Shown here piece by piece: positions 7,228 through 15,910 of a stretch of DNA of 64,000 nucleotides (position 1 is the first letter of the stretch; each line of letters starts with the position of its first letter). Made by a program: the position numbers and the translations under genes. Under the pieces are notes generated by a model that ran no database searches, was not told where the DNA came from, and saw nothing but the letters and a program-made list of their open reading frames with translations. The stretch comes from CALODP01 sp942492055 (GTDB lineage Bacteria; Bacteroidota; Ignavibacteria; Ignavibacteriales; Melioribacteraceae), in assembly GCA_942492055.1 (NCBI GenBank), contig CALODP010000002.1, forward strand, positions 248,001 through 312,000, read 5' to 3'.

Positions 7228-8448
7228 ATGTCAAATAAATTACAAGAAAATAGAGAACCTCGATTTACTGATTATCTCAGTATTTTGTATAAATGGAGAA
7301 GGTTTTTAATAATAAATTTGTCTGTTGTATTAATATTGTCGACCATAGTTTCCTTTTTGATCCCTAAGACCTATAAAGCCGTTTCCACGGTTACGCTTTC
7401 TTCAGCAAGTAGTTCCGGTGGATTAGGGGCATTGTTAGGAAGAAATAGTGCGTTATCGATGGGAGCAAGTCTTCTAGGACTTGGAGGGAGTGATGGAGAG
7501 GATGTTATTTTTGGTTTAATCGGAAGTCGAAGTTTACAAGATGAATTAATAGATAAATTTAATCTTTTCGATTATTACTCGATTGATGACCGAAATTATG
7601 ACAAAGTTAGAAAAGCGATGATCGGAGATCTTGTATTTGATCCAAATGACTACGGTTTTATAGAAGTTAGTTATGTCCACGAGGAACCACAGATTGCTGC
7701 TGATATTGTAAATTATATTGTTTCTAAAGTAGATAGTATGAATGTACAGATTAGTATTGAGAGCGCCAAGAGAAACAGATTATTTATAGAGAAAAGGTAT
7801 AACAAGTGTCTTCTTGATTTAGAAAGAGCTGAAGAAGAGTATAAAGCTTTTCAGCAAGCTAATGGCGCAATATCATTGCCTGAACAAGTTAAAATGGGAG
7901 TTAAATATGTCGCTGAATTAGAAACACAACTCCTTGAAAAGAAGATTATTCTTAATGGATTGGAAAAAAATATCAATAAAAACTCTGTTTTGTATAAGAC
8001 TATATTAAATCAAATTGAAGCTATTGCAAAGCAAAAGAAAGAACTTAACAAGAAATATAATAATGATTCTTTTGTTGAAAAAGTATTTTTAGCTTTTGAG
8101 GATATGCCTTCATTGCAAATTGAATATTTTAGATTATACAGAGAGTTGGAAATTCAAAACAAAGTACTTGAATTTTTGTATCCATTATTCGAGCAGGCCA
8201 AGATGGAGGAATATAAAAATATTCCAACCTTGATAACTATTGATGAGGCTGTTGCTCCTCAGTTAAAATATGCTCCGAAAAAAGCTTTTATTATTATTAG
8301 TGTAACATTGTTATTTTTATTTTTATTGCTTCCCTTAGTTTTTAATATGGATCGATTTTATATTGTTGAACACGATATGAATGATATTGAACGTCTTGGA
8401 AATATGTTAAGTAAAAGAATTGTTTCTTTATACAAATTGAAGATATAA
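7228..8448 (+). CDS. Wzz/GNVR-type chain-length determinant
   Basis: This is an inner-membrane polysaccharide co-polymerase that sets chain length and contacts the Wza-like exporter across the periplasm. The 406-residue protein has a short cytoplasmic N-terminus and TM1 at 26-46 ending SFLIPKTYKA, a typical Wzz start. A periplasmic region with a long coiled coil (about 175-270) follows, then TM2 at about 354-373. A Gly/Ser-rich insert (about 60-95, SSASSSGGLGALLG) lies after the first beta strand. There is no C-terminal Walker-type tyrosine kinase domain, so any BY-kinase would be a separate protein. Position between the exporter and the polymerase supports the call. Confidence 0.85.
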   Translation: MSNKLQENREPRFTDYLSILYKWRRFLIINLSVVLILSTIVSFLIPKTYKAVSTVTLSSASSSGGLGALLGRNSALSMGASLLGLGGSDGEDVIFGLIGSRSLQDELIDKFNLFDYYSIDDRNYDKVRKAMIGDLVFDPNDYGFIEVSYVHEEPQIAADIVNYIVSKVDSMNVQISIESAKRNRLFIEKRYNKCLLDLERAEEEYKAFQQANGAISLPEQVKMGVKYVAELETQLLEKKIILNGLEKNINKNSVLYKTILNQIEAIAKQKKELNKKYNNDSFVEKVFLAFEDMPSLQIEYFRLYRELEIQNKVLEFLYPLFEQAKMEEYKNIPTLITIDEAVAPQLKYAPKKAFIIISVTLLFLFLLLPLVFNMDRFYIVEHDMNDIERLGNMLSKRIVSLYKLKI

Positions 8449-8452
8449 CAAT

Positions 8453-9772
8453 ATGTCCGTATTCTTTACTTTAGTAATTGCAATTGCAGGGATTATTCTC
8501 GGTAAAATATTTTTGGGTAAATGGTTTAATCATTTAAGTGTCTATTCCGCAATTTGGGGAGGCATGGTCGCTCTCTATGAAATTAATTTGTTGAATTATA
8601 CTCCATTATCAATGCAGTCTTGGTTTGTAATAAGTGGGGCTTCTTTTGCTTTTTTATTTGGAGTACTAACAGTAATTTCGGCCAATGCAAGGATACGAAT
8701 AAAAAGTAAAAGTAGTATATCCAATTTATTTGCAGATGGAGGGTGTATTCTTGGACGGATTATTTTAATAATGTCAGTAATTGGAATAATTGAAGCGTTA
8801 TATCACTGGTCTATACTGATAAAGATGTTTGGTGATCTAGCTTCTGTCTTCTCTTCTGGAAATATTGTGTATCAATTGAGAATTAAAAACAAAATACCAG
8901 GTTTGATTCCATATATTTCCTCTTTGTCGTATGCGGCCGTGTTCTTAAGTGGAATCTATTCAGCTTATAAAAATAAAATCAACTTAATATCAATTATGCC
9001 TTTGATCGCAGTCATCTTGAAAACAATGGCGCTATTTGGAAGAGCAGGTATGCTATTTGGGTTTGTCGAGTTTATTGCAGCCTTCATGCTTTATCGACAT
9101 TATATGGTGCAAAGAATCACGATCAGTCAATTGAAAAGTGAGCGTATAAAGACAATTTCGTACATGGTTCTTATTTTTGTGATTTTTTTAAGTGGAGCAA
9201 CAGTAGTAAAGTCTGTTCGTGGGACAGTTGAATCCTATCAATCTGCAAGTACAAAGCTAAAAGGGACTCAAAAGGGATTGATAATTAGTCCCTCAATTTA
9301 TTTGTATTTTAGTAGTCATGTAGGGGTGATGAGTAAGTATTTTGAAAAAGATAATGAAGAAGCAAGATTTGGGGAGAATACATTTTCTCCGATTTATAAC
9401 TTTTTGTCAAAATTCGGAGTAACCGATAGAGTTTCATTTTATTCAAAAGGGTATTATATCCCAATGTGGACTAATACGGCTACTTATCTAAGAGAAATAC
9501 ATGCCGATTTTGGCGTGATTGGACTTTTTTTTGTTCCCTTTCTCCTTGGGGCATTATTGACTTTATTTTGGAAGAAATTTTACTCAAGTGGAAATATAAT
9601 ATATTTAGTCCCTATGGTTTATTTTTTTATTGTAATTATGATGTCATACATTACAATGATAACTAGACAAGCATATTGGTATGTAAGTCTTGTTCTACTG
9701 TTTCTGTTAATTCCATTGATTGCAAGAATTGTAGAGTTTTCGAATAAACTATCACGAAGAGTTGCAAGGTAG
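8453..9772 (+). CDS. Wzy-like polysaccharide polymerase (membrane protein)
   Basis: A 439-residue integral membrane protein with roughly ten hydrophobic helices. A large soluble loop sits between late helices (about 250-340), carrying Arg residues in VVKSVRGTVESYQSA and a segment around EEARFGENTFSPIYNFLSKFG. This topology fits O-antigen/capsule polymerases (Wzy, oligosaccharide repeat unit polymerase), which share almost no sequence motifs, so the call is by topology and context. It begins four bases after the Wzz-like gene and is followed by the flippase, completing a Wzx/Wzy-dependent set. The DNA here looks more AT-rich than the flanking housekeeping genes, as is usual for variable polysaccharide genes. 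Confidence 0.7.
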   Translation: MSVFFTLVIAIAGIILGKIFLGKWFNHLSVYSAIWGGMVALYEINLLNYTPLSMQSWFVISGASFAFLFGVLTVISANARIRIKSKSSISNLFADGGCILGRIILIMSVIGIIEALYHWSILIKMFGDLASVFSSGNIVYQLRIKNKIPGLIPYISSLSYAAVFLSGIYSAYKNKINLISIMPLIAVILKTMALFGRAGMLFGFVEFIAAFMLYRHYMVQRITISQLKSERIKTISYMVLIFVIFLSGATVVKSVRGTVESYQSASTKLKGTQKGLIISPSIYLYFSSHVGVMSKYFEKDNEEARFGENTFSPIYNFLSKFGVTDRVSFYSKGYYIPMWTNTATYLREIHADFGVIGLFFVPFLLGALLTLFWKKFYSSGNIIYLVPMVYFFIVIMMSYITMITRQAYWYVSLVLLFLLIPLIARIVEFSNKLSRRVAR

Positions 9773-9780
9773 GAGGCTGA

Positions 9781-11217
9781 GTGAATAATGGTATTTTAAA
9801 ATCATTCTCTTGGGTGGTAGTTGCGAATATCTTAACAAAGCCAGCGTGGATGCTATTAATAATTGTTGCTGCTCGTGTGTTAGGGGCTGAACAATTTGGA
9901 ATATATACATATGGGCTTTCTATTGCAGTTATCTTAAATATATTAGTTGATTACGGATACGATTATATTGCGATTAGAGAAGTATCGTCTGATAGATCTC
10001 AATTAAATTCTTTTTTTAATAAAGTGTTTTATGTTAGAATTGCAACTTTCTTCTTAGTAATAGTTTTGATTTCAATCTATTTTGCTTTTGTGAATTCTTT
10101 TACCAAGTATGAGATATTTGCGATCTATATCTTGTTGGTTTTTCAAGTAACACAACTACTGTTAAAGTATTTGAAGTCCTTGACAACAGCATTGCATGCT
10201 TTTGATTTGTATTCGAAGATGATGATCTTTGAAAAGCTGTTTATTAGTGTTTTAGGATTTCTAAGTTTTTTGATAGAGCATGATGTTATAGTATTTGTTT
10301 TATCATTAGCCATTGCTAATACAATAAGTGTACTTCTATTTGTTGTTGTTCTCAACAGAAAATACGATATTGCTTTTCAAAAAGTTTCTTTTTCCGAAAT
10401 AATGGAGCTTGTAAAAAAGGCACTTCCAATATTTTCAATGAACATCTTTATCGTCATTTATTTTCGAGTTGATGTTCTTATACTGGAGTATTTTTCGATC
10501 TCAAAAGAAATTGTTGGTATATATGGCTCAATTCATCGAATAGTTGAGATGTATATGCTAATACCGACTACCTTAATGACGATTGCCTATCCGATTATTA
10601 GTCGTGATTATCACAGGGATAAAGAAAAGATAATATCTTTTAGTAATCGCTTATTGAATGTGACAATGATGATTACATTACCGATTGTACTGATTGTTAC
10701 ATTTAATAGTTATGAAATTAATCTCATGGTATTTGGAGAAAAGTATATTGTTGGGTATAGTGGATTGCAAGTTATTATATGGACAATAATACCTTTGGGA
10801 ATGAATTATGTTTTTGGGCACCTTTTAATTAGTATTGATAAACAGAAAGAGTGTGCGAAAAGTGTATTTGTTGCCGCAATACTCAACATATTATTAAATA
10901 TATTATTAATTCCTAAATATTCTTTCGTCGGAGCAAGCTGGGTAGCTGTAATAACAGAGTTCCTGATAATGTTTTTTTATGTACATTTCTTATTAAAGTA
11001 TTACGGAAGAGTAAATGTTTTATCCGTTTTCATGAAAAGTGGAATGATATTGTTTGTGAATTATGCTGTGGTACATATATATTTAAATCACTTTGCGTAC
11101 AATATGTATGTATTATCTTCTGTAATATTATTACAGACATTCTTACTATTTTTCGTTTTAGGGATGATTAAACTATCTGAAATAAAAATGGTGCTACAAA
11201 ATGAAGATAGGAATTGA
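9781..11217 (+). CDS. Wzx-like oligosaccharide flippase
   Basis: This protein moves the lipid-linked repeat unit across the cytoplasmic membrane. The 478-residue product has 12 to 14 hydrophobic helices and the N-terminal pattern of the MOP/polysaccharide-synthesis family (SFSWVVVANILTKPAWMLL, then AARVLGAEQFGIYTYGLS, where 'lG..eyGiy' is typical). The start is GTG, supported by a strong AGGAGG at 9771-9776 four bases upstream. The 3' end overlaps the next glycosyltransferase by 17 bases. A second MOP-family flippase occurs at 21519. This one belongs to the polysaccharide operon by position. Confidence 0.87.
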   Translation: MNNGILKSFSWVVVANILTKPAWMLLIIVAARVLGAEQFGIYTYGLSIAVILNILVDYGYDYIAIREVSSDRSQLNSFFNKVFYVRIATFFLVIVLISIYFAFVNSFTKYEIFAIYILLVFQVTQLLLKYLKSLTTALHAFDLYSKMMIFEKLFISVLGFLSFLIEHDVIVFVLSLAIANTISVLLFVVVLNRKYDIAFQKVSFSEIMELVKKALPIFSMNIFIVIYFRVDVLILEYFSISKEIVGIYGSIHRIVEMYMLIPTTLMTIAYPIISRDYHRDKEKIISFSNRLLNVTMMITLPIVLIVTFNSYEINLMVFGEKYIVGYSGLQVIIWTIIPLGMNYVFGHLLISIDKQKECAKSVFVAAILNILLNILLIPKYSFVGASWVAVITEFLIMFFYVHFLLKYYGRVNVLSVFMKSGMILFVNYAVVHIYLNHFAYNMYVLSSVILLQTFLLFFVLGMIKLSEIKMVLQNEDRN

Positions 11218-12313
11218 TGGAATATTATTAACTTTTAAGAAAAAGAACAGTGGTATCGGTAGGTATACACTTTCGTTGCTAGATGAATTCTGTAAGGATA
11301 CATCAAAGGAGTATTATGTTTTTGTAGATCGTTTATATAAGTATATCAGTGTTAAAGAGAGATATTTAACAAATGCGAATGTTAAGGTGATTCTTATCCC
11401 TCTTCCTACTTTCCTTAAAGCTCTTTATAAACTCTGGCTATTTTTCCTTTGGCCTTTTTTTATGAAAATGTATAGAATTGATATTGCATTTGCTCCGAGT
11501 GGGTTTTTACCAAGTTGGGGGTATAAGAAAGGTCTTGTTACTATACATGATTTGGCATTTTACAGATTTCCTGAAACAGTAAATAGAAAATCATTAAGAA
11601 TGTTTAAAAAATATTATCCTCTTTCGATTAAGAGAGCAGATATAGTATTTACTGTTTCTAATTATTCCAAAAGTGTGATTATCGAGAGATTTCCAGAATA
11701 TTCAGAAAAAGTAGTTGCAATATATAATGGAGTCTCAGAGTCTTTTTTCGAAAATTTATCTAAGGCTGAGGAAGAAAGATGCAGAGAAAAGTATGCATGT
11801 TACGATGATTTCCTTTTCTATTATGGAACAATTGAGCCTCGGAAAAATATAGTAAGTTCTCTCAGAGCCTTTGAAATTGTAAAAAAGAGTTTTCCTAAGT
11901 TGAAATTCCTTTTGGCCGGGGCAAACGGATGGAAAAATGAAGAGCTTAGAAAGTTTCTAGAAGAGACCAGTATTAAAGACGATATTGTGTTTTTGGGTCC
12001 TATAGAAGATAGTGAAATTAAATATCTTTTGGATAATACGAAATGCTTTGTTTATGTACCATTGTTAGAAGGGTTCGGTTTGCCGGTATTAGAAGCAATG
12101 GCTCGAGGCTGTAATGTTGTTACATCAAATGTAACTTCGCTTCCTGAGGTGATTGGTACTACGGGAGAAGTTGCATCTCCGGATGATATAGAAGCTATTG
12201 CAACGTGTGTAATAAATTGTTCTGAAGCAGATAATTCTACACCGAAAATTAAACGAGCAAAAGAGTTTTCGTGGAAATCCGCTTCAGATAAATATCTTAT
12301 GTATTTTAATTAA
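11201..12313 (+). CDS. Glycosyltransferase, GT4 (GT-B fold)
   Basis: A cytoplasmic glycosyltransferase that probably adds one sugar to the lipid-linked repeat unit. The 370-residue product opens MKIGIDGILLTFKKKNSGIGRYTLSLL, matching GT4 mannosyl/rhamnosyl-type enzymes with a Gly-rich acceptor-side loop. The C-terminal donor-binding half carries YYGTIEPRKNI (about 206-216), LLAGANGW and the E-x7-E motif E290/E298 in EGFGLPVLEAMARG, the retaining GT4 signature. The start overlaps the end of the flippase gene by 17 bases. Donor and acceptor cannot be told from sequence. Confidence 0.87.
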   Translation: MKIGIDGILLTFKKKNSGIGRYTLSLLDEFCKDTSKEYYVFVDRLYKYISVKERYLTNANVKVILIPLPTFLKALYKLWLFFLWPFFMKMYRIDIAFAPSGFLPSWGYKKGLVTIHDLAFYRFPETVNRKSLRMFKKYYPLSIKRADIVFTVSNYSKSVIIERFPEYSEKVVAIYNGVSESFFENLSKAEEERCREKYACYDDFLFYYGTIEPRKNIVSSLRAFEIVKKSFPKLKFLLAGANGWKNEELRKFLEETSIKDDIVFLGPIEDSEIKYLLDNTKCFVYVPLLEGFGLPVLEAMARGCNVVTSNVTSLPEVIGTTGEVASPDDIEAIATCVINCSEADNSTPKIKRAKEFSWKSASDKYLMYFN

Positions 12314-12325
12314 TTAGTATTGTGA

Positions 12326-13537
12326 ATGAATATTTTACAAATTTCGCCGCAAATTCCTGTTCCTGAAACTGATGGTGGGAAAATCAGTATTTGGGGTAAT
12401 ACCAAGATTTTGTCTCAGATGGGGCATCATGTTGATTTTGTCTGTTATAGAAAAGATTCTGATTATGAAAAGTCGTATGCAATACTTTCAGAGTATGCTA
12501 CTCCTTACATCATTGACGTTCAGACTGACAACAGTATTTTAGGAGCAATAAAGAATTTATTTTCACCAATTCCTTATAATACATCAAAATACATAGATGT
12601 TAAACTTGTAGAGGTTGTTACACAATTAGTAGAGTCGAACAAATATGATATTGTGCAAATTGAGCATTTGCATATGGGATGGATCATCGAACATATTAGA
12701 AAGGTGAAGCCCGAATTGCCTGTTATTTTGAGACAACAGAATCTCGAATTAAGAATCATGAGGCGGTATTATCAAAAAGAAAGAAACATTTTATTGAAGT
12801 TGTTTGCTTTTATTCAATATTTGAAATTGTTGAGATATGAACCCAATTTATGCAGTCTGTTTGATAAATGTATTATGATAAGTGAAAACGATCAAAATGA
12901 ATTAATTTCAATTAATGGAGCGAGAAATATCACGAATATTCCTGCTGGAGTTAATAAAGATTTATTGCTTGGGAAGAGAATTAGAAAAGAAAGTTATAGT
13001 CTAGTTCATGTAGGTAATCTAAATTGGTTTCCTAACAAAGACGGACTTAATTGGTTTATTAATGATGTTCTTCCCTTAGTGCACAAAGCTTTACCTTATG
13101 TGAAGTTATATGTATATGGAGGAGGAAATACTGGTGGACTTAATATCAGAGATGAAGTTAAAGACAATGTTGAAATAGTTGGTTTTGTTAGCGATTTATG
13201 GGCAGAGTTAGCTTCTAAGGAATTAGCAATAGTACCTTTACGGATCGGCGGTGGAATTCGAATTAAGATTATTGAAATGTTGGGGTTTGGAATTCCCGTC
13301 CTCTCGACTTCAATAGGAAAAGAGGGGATAGATGTGACTGATAATGAAGAGATTTTAATTGCAGATTCGCGAGAAGAATTTTGCCAAAAAATTATTAATT
13401 ATTTTGAGAAGACAGAGGATCATCAGAGCATTACAATAAATGGAAGGAAATTTGTTGAGGAAAATTATACATGGGAAGTGGTAGGGGCAAAATTTGAAGG
13501 AGTATATAAGGAACTATTGGTAGAAAATGCAATCTAG
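12326..13537 (+). CDS. Glycosyltransferase, GT4 family
   Basis: A second GT-B glycosyltransferase, 403 residues. The N-terminus MNILQISPQIPVPETDGGK has the 'P.P..GG' loop of GT4 enzymes. The C-terminal half has HVGNLNWFPNKDGLNWF (about 230-246), GFVSDLWAEL and LRIGGGIRIKIIEMLGFGIPVLST (about 305-330). In this subfamily the first Glu of E-x7-E is replaced and the GGGxRxKxxE form is used, as in exopolysaccharide 'sugar transferase' members. It overlaps the next gene by 11 bases. It likely extends the repeat unit; donor specificity is unknown. Confidence 0.85.
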   Translation: MNILQISPQIPVPETDGGKISIWGNTKILSQMGHHVDFVCYRKDSDYEKSYAILSEYATPYIIDVQTDNSILGAIKNLFSPIPYNTSKYIDVKLVEVVTQLVESNKYDIVQIEHLHMGWIIEHIRKVKPELPVILRQQNLELRIMRRYYQKERNILLKLFAFIQYLKLLRYEPNLCSLFDKCIMISENDQNELISINGARNITNIPAGVNKDLLLGKRIRKESYSLVHVGNLNWFPNKDGLNWFINDVLPLVHKALPYVKLYVYGGGNTGGLNIRDEVKDNVEIVGFVSDLWAELASKELAIVPLRIGGGIRIKIIEMLGFGIPVLSTSIGKEGIDVTDNEEILIADSREEFCQKIINYFEKTEDHQSITINGRKFVEENYTWEVVGAKFEGVYKELLVENAI

Positions 13538-14702
13538 TGTAGTAATATACATGTTAGTATTTGGGGGAATGGTATTGTTGTGCTTGCATACATATATGTT
13601 CTATCCTTTTGTAGCATCAATACTAAGTAAGAAGAAAAGACGATATGAAAAGAGTGTTATTTCCGATATAGCTTTATCCGTCATCATTGCCGCTTATAAC
13701 GAAGAAAAGGTAATAGCAGAACGCATCAAGAACCTTAGTGCACAAGACTATGATCTATCTCATGTGGAAGTATTGGTTGGATCTGATTGTTCCTCTGACG
13801 CTACTAATGAGATATTAGATCAGCTTGAAAAAGAGTATTCCTTTTTACGAGTATTTAAGTTTACCGAGCGTCGCGGAAAAGCCGGAGTTGTTAACGATTT
13901 AGTTTCCAAAGCAAAGAATGATATTTTGGTCTTTACTGATGCTAACACTGAGTTTGATAAGAATGTGTTCACTAATCTTGTCAAAGGATTTTCTGATAAT
14001 AAAGTTGGCGGTGTATCGGGGCATTTGGAATTACTTGATTACTCTGATTCCAGAAAAAAGGGAGTTGAAGAGACAAGTTATTGGAAATTTGAAAAAACGA
14101 TAAAAGAGAGTGAAGGTAAATTAGGTGTATTGATCGGAGCTAATGGTGGTATTTTTGCTATTAGAAGAAGTTTGTATAGAGAATTACCTCTGAATACGCC
14201 GGTAACTGATGATCTTTTTCAAGCACTTAACGTATTGGAAAAAGGATATGAATTTCGCTACAATTCATCAGCTATAGCTTATGAATATATCGGTAAGGAT
14301 GTAAAGGCCGAGTATAGAAGGAAAGTAAGATTTAGCGCGACAAATTTTCAAACGCTAAAGATTTTTCGCGGATTACTTCTTAATAAAAACATTTTACTTT
14401 CGTTTTGTTTCTTCTCACATAAAGTTCTAAGATGGTTTTTCCCCGTAATCTGTATATTCTTATTTTTAGTAAATATATTCTTGGCCAATAAGGGGTTGTT
14501 TTTATTCCAAATTTCATTGGGAATTATCGGTGTATTCTTTCTTATGTCAATATTGGGATACCTGGCGTCAGTACTAAAAATTAATTGTCGTCTGTTTTCT
14601 TTGCCTTATTTTTTCGTAGTTGCTAATTTGGCCTTGTTCCATGGGCTATTTCTATATTTAAGGCGAAAACATTCCGGAATTTGGCAATCAACTGAGAGAT
14701 GA
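13527..14702 (+). CDS. Membrane glycosyltransferase, GT2 family
   Basis: A processive-type GT2 enzyme of 391 residues with an N-terminal TM helix (about 5-27), a GT-A catalytic domain and two or three C-terminal TM helices (about 295-385). Motifs are SVIIAAYNEE (about 52-61), GSDCSSDAT (first Asp pair), FTDANTEFD (about 136-144, DxD region), GANGGIFAIRR and PVTDDLFQAL (about 226-235) with the likely catalytic Asp. RRKVRFSATNFQ takes the place of the QxxRW motif of cellulose/hyaluronan synthases. It lies inside the polysaccharide operon and is probably a peripheral chain-building enzyme rather than a full synthase, since a Wzx/Wzy system is present. Confidence 0.82.
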   Translation: MQSSVVIYMLVFGGMVLLCLHTYMFYPFVASILSKKKRRYEKSVISDIALSVIIAAYNEEKVIAERIKNLSAQDYDLSHVEVLVGSDCSSDATNEILDQLEKEYSFLRVFKFTERRGKAGVVNDLVSKAKNDILVFTDANTEFDKNVFTNLVKGFSDNKVGGVSGHLELLDYSDSRKKGVEETSYWKFEKTIKESEGKLGVLIGANGGIFAIRRSLYRELPLNTPVTDDLFQALNVLEKGYEFRYNSSAIAYEYIGKDVKAEYRRKVRFSATNFQTLKIFRGLLLNKNILLSFCFFSHKVLRWFFPVICIFLFLVNIFLANKGLFLFQISLGIIGVFFLMSILGYLASVLKINCRLFSLPYFFVVANLALFHGLFLYLRRKHSGIWQSTER

Positions 14703-14708
14703 TATCTA

Positions 14709-15908
14709 ATGGGCAATCATAACTTCATAATAATCGGTGCCGGAATAGTAGGATTGGCGACAGCCTATAAGATTCTTGAGCGGAAACCTGGTTGCAGAGT
14801 ACTTATACTTGAGAAGGAAGAAAGGGTCGCAAAACATCAGACCGGGAACAATAGCGGTGTTATTCACTCCGGAATATATTACAAACCGGGTGGTTTGAAA
14901 GCGAAGAATTGTCGCAAAGGTTATGCAATGTTGCTCGAGTTTTGTGACGAGAATGAAATTGAGTATGATATCTGCGGGAAAGTTATTGTCGCAACAAAGG
15001 AGGAGGAATTACCTCTTCTGGATGATCTTTACAACAGAGGTTTACAAAACGGGTTAAGCAAGATAAAGAGATTATCGCGTGAGGAATTAAAAGCTCATGA
15101 GCCAAAGGTTAACGGAGTAGCCGGAATTCATGTCCCTTATACCGGAATAATTGATTACACGGAAGTCTGTGAGGTCTTGAAAAAAAAGATTATTGAACTA
15201 GGCGGGGAAATCAGATTTTCCGAAGAGGTTGTCGGGATAGTCCAAGAAGGGAAGGGCAAAATAACTGTTACAACAAAAAGTAACCGATTCTATTGTGATA
15301 AATTAGTATCTTGCGCAGGATTGTTTTCCGATAAAGTGGCAAAGATGACACATCCGAAGCTTCCGATTAGAATTATTCCCTTTAGAGGAGAATATTACGA
15401 GCTCAAAGAGAGCAAAAAGAATCTGGTGCGTAATCTTATTTATCCTGTCCCAAACCCGAATTTCCCTTTCTTGGGTGTTCATTATACAAGAATGATTTCG
15501 GGAAAAGTTGAGGCGGGACCAAACGCGGTTTTCGCTTTTAAGAGAGAAGGATACAAAAAAAGTGATATTAGTGTTTTTGATACACTAGGGTCTTTAGTGT
15601 GGCCCGGATTTATAAAGGTTGCGTTCAAATATTGGTCGGTTGGTTTAGGCGAATTTTGGAGATCTTATAATAAATCGGCATTTGTAAAAGCTTTGCAAGG
15701 ATTGATCCCTGAAATCAGGAAGCAAGATCTGATTCCGGGAGGAGCGGGAGTTAGAGCTCAGGCGTGTGACAAACATGGTGGTTTGTTGGACGATTTTTAT
15801 TTTATGGAAGATGAAGATGTGTTACATGTATGTAATGCTCCGTCGCCTGCAGCTACATCATCCTTGGCAATCGGAGAATATATAGCAAATAAAGTATTAG
15901 GTAGATAG
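14709..15908 (+). CDS. lhgO: L-2-hydroxyglutarate oxidase-like FAD protein (LhgO/YgaF)
   Basis: An FAD-dependent oxidase/dehydrogenase of the DAO fold. LhgO oxidises L-2-hydroxyglutarate to 2-oxoglutarate and passes electrons to the membrane quinone pool. The 399-residue product has the dinucleotide motif IIGAGIVGLATAY (about 7-19) and a Glu closing the FAD site in LILEKE. The LhgO signature HQTGNNSGVIHSGIYYKPGG (about 45-64) and C-terminal PGGAGVRAQACDKHGGLLDDF are present. It sits six bases after a glycosyltransferase and three bases before the phosphosugar transferase, fully inside the polysaccharide operon, which is an odd place for this enzyme. The sequence match is strong; a link to sugar modification is only speculation. 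Confidence 0.88.
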   Translation: MGNHNFIIIGAGIVGLATAYKILERKPGCRVLILEKEERVAKHQTGNNSGVIHSGIYYKPGGLKAKNCRKGYAMLLEFCDENEIEYDICGKVIVATKEEELPLLDDLYNRGLQNGLSKIKRLSREELKAHEPKVNGVAGIHVPYTGIIDYTEVCEVLKKKIIELGGEIRFSEEVVGIVQEGKGKITVTTKSNRFYCDKLVSCAGLFSDKVAKMTHPKLPIRIIPFRGEYYELKESKKNLVRNLIYPVPNPNFPFLGVHYTRMISGKVEAGPNAVFAFKREGYKKSDISVFDTLGSLVWPGFIKVAFKYWSVGLGEFWRSYNKSAFVKALQGLIPEIRKQDLIPGGAGVRAQACDKHGGLLDDFYFMEDEDVLHVCNAPSPAATSSLAIGEYIANKVLGR

Positions 15909-15910
15909 CA

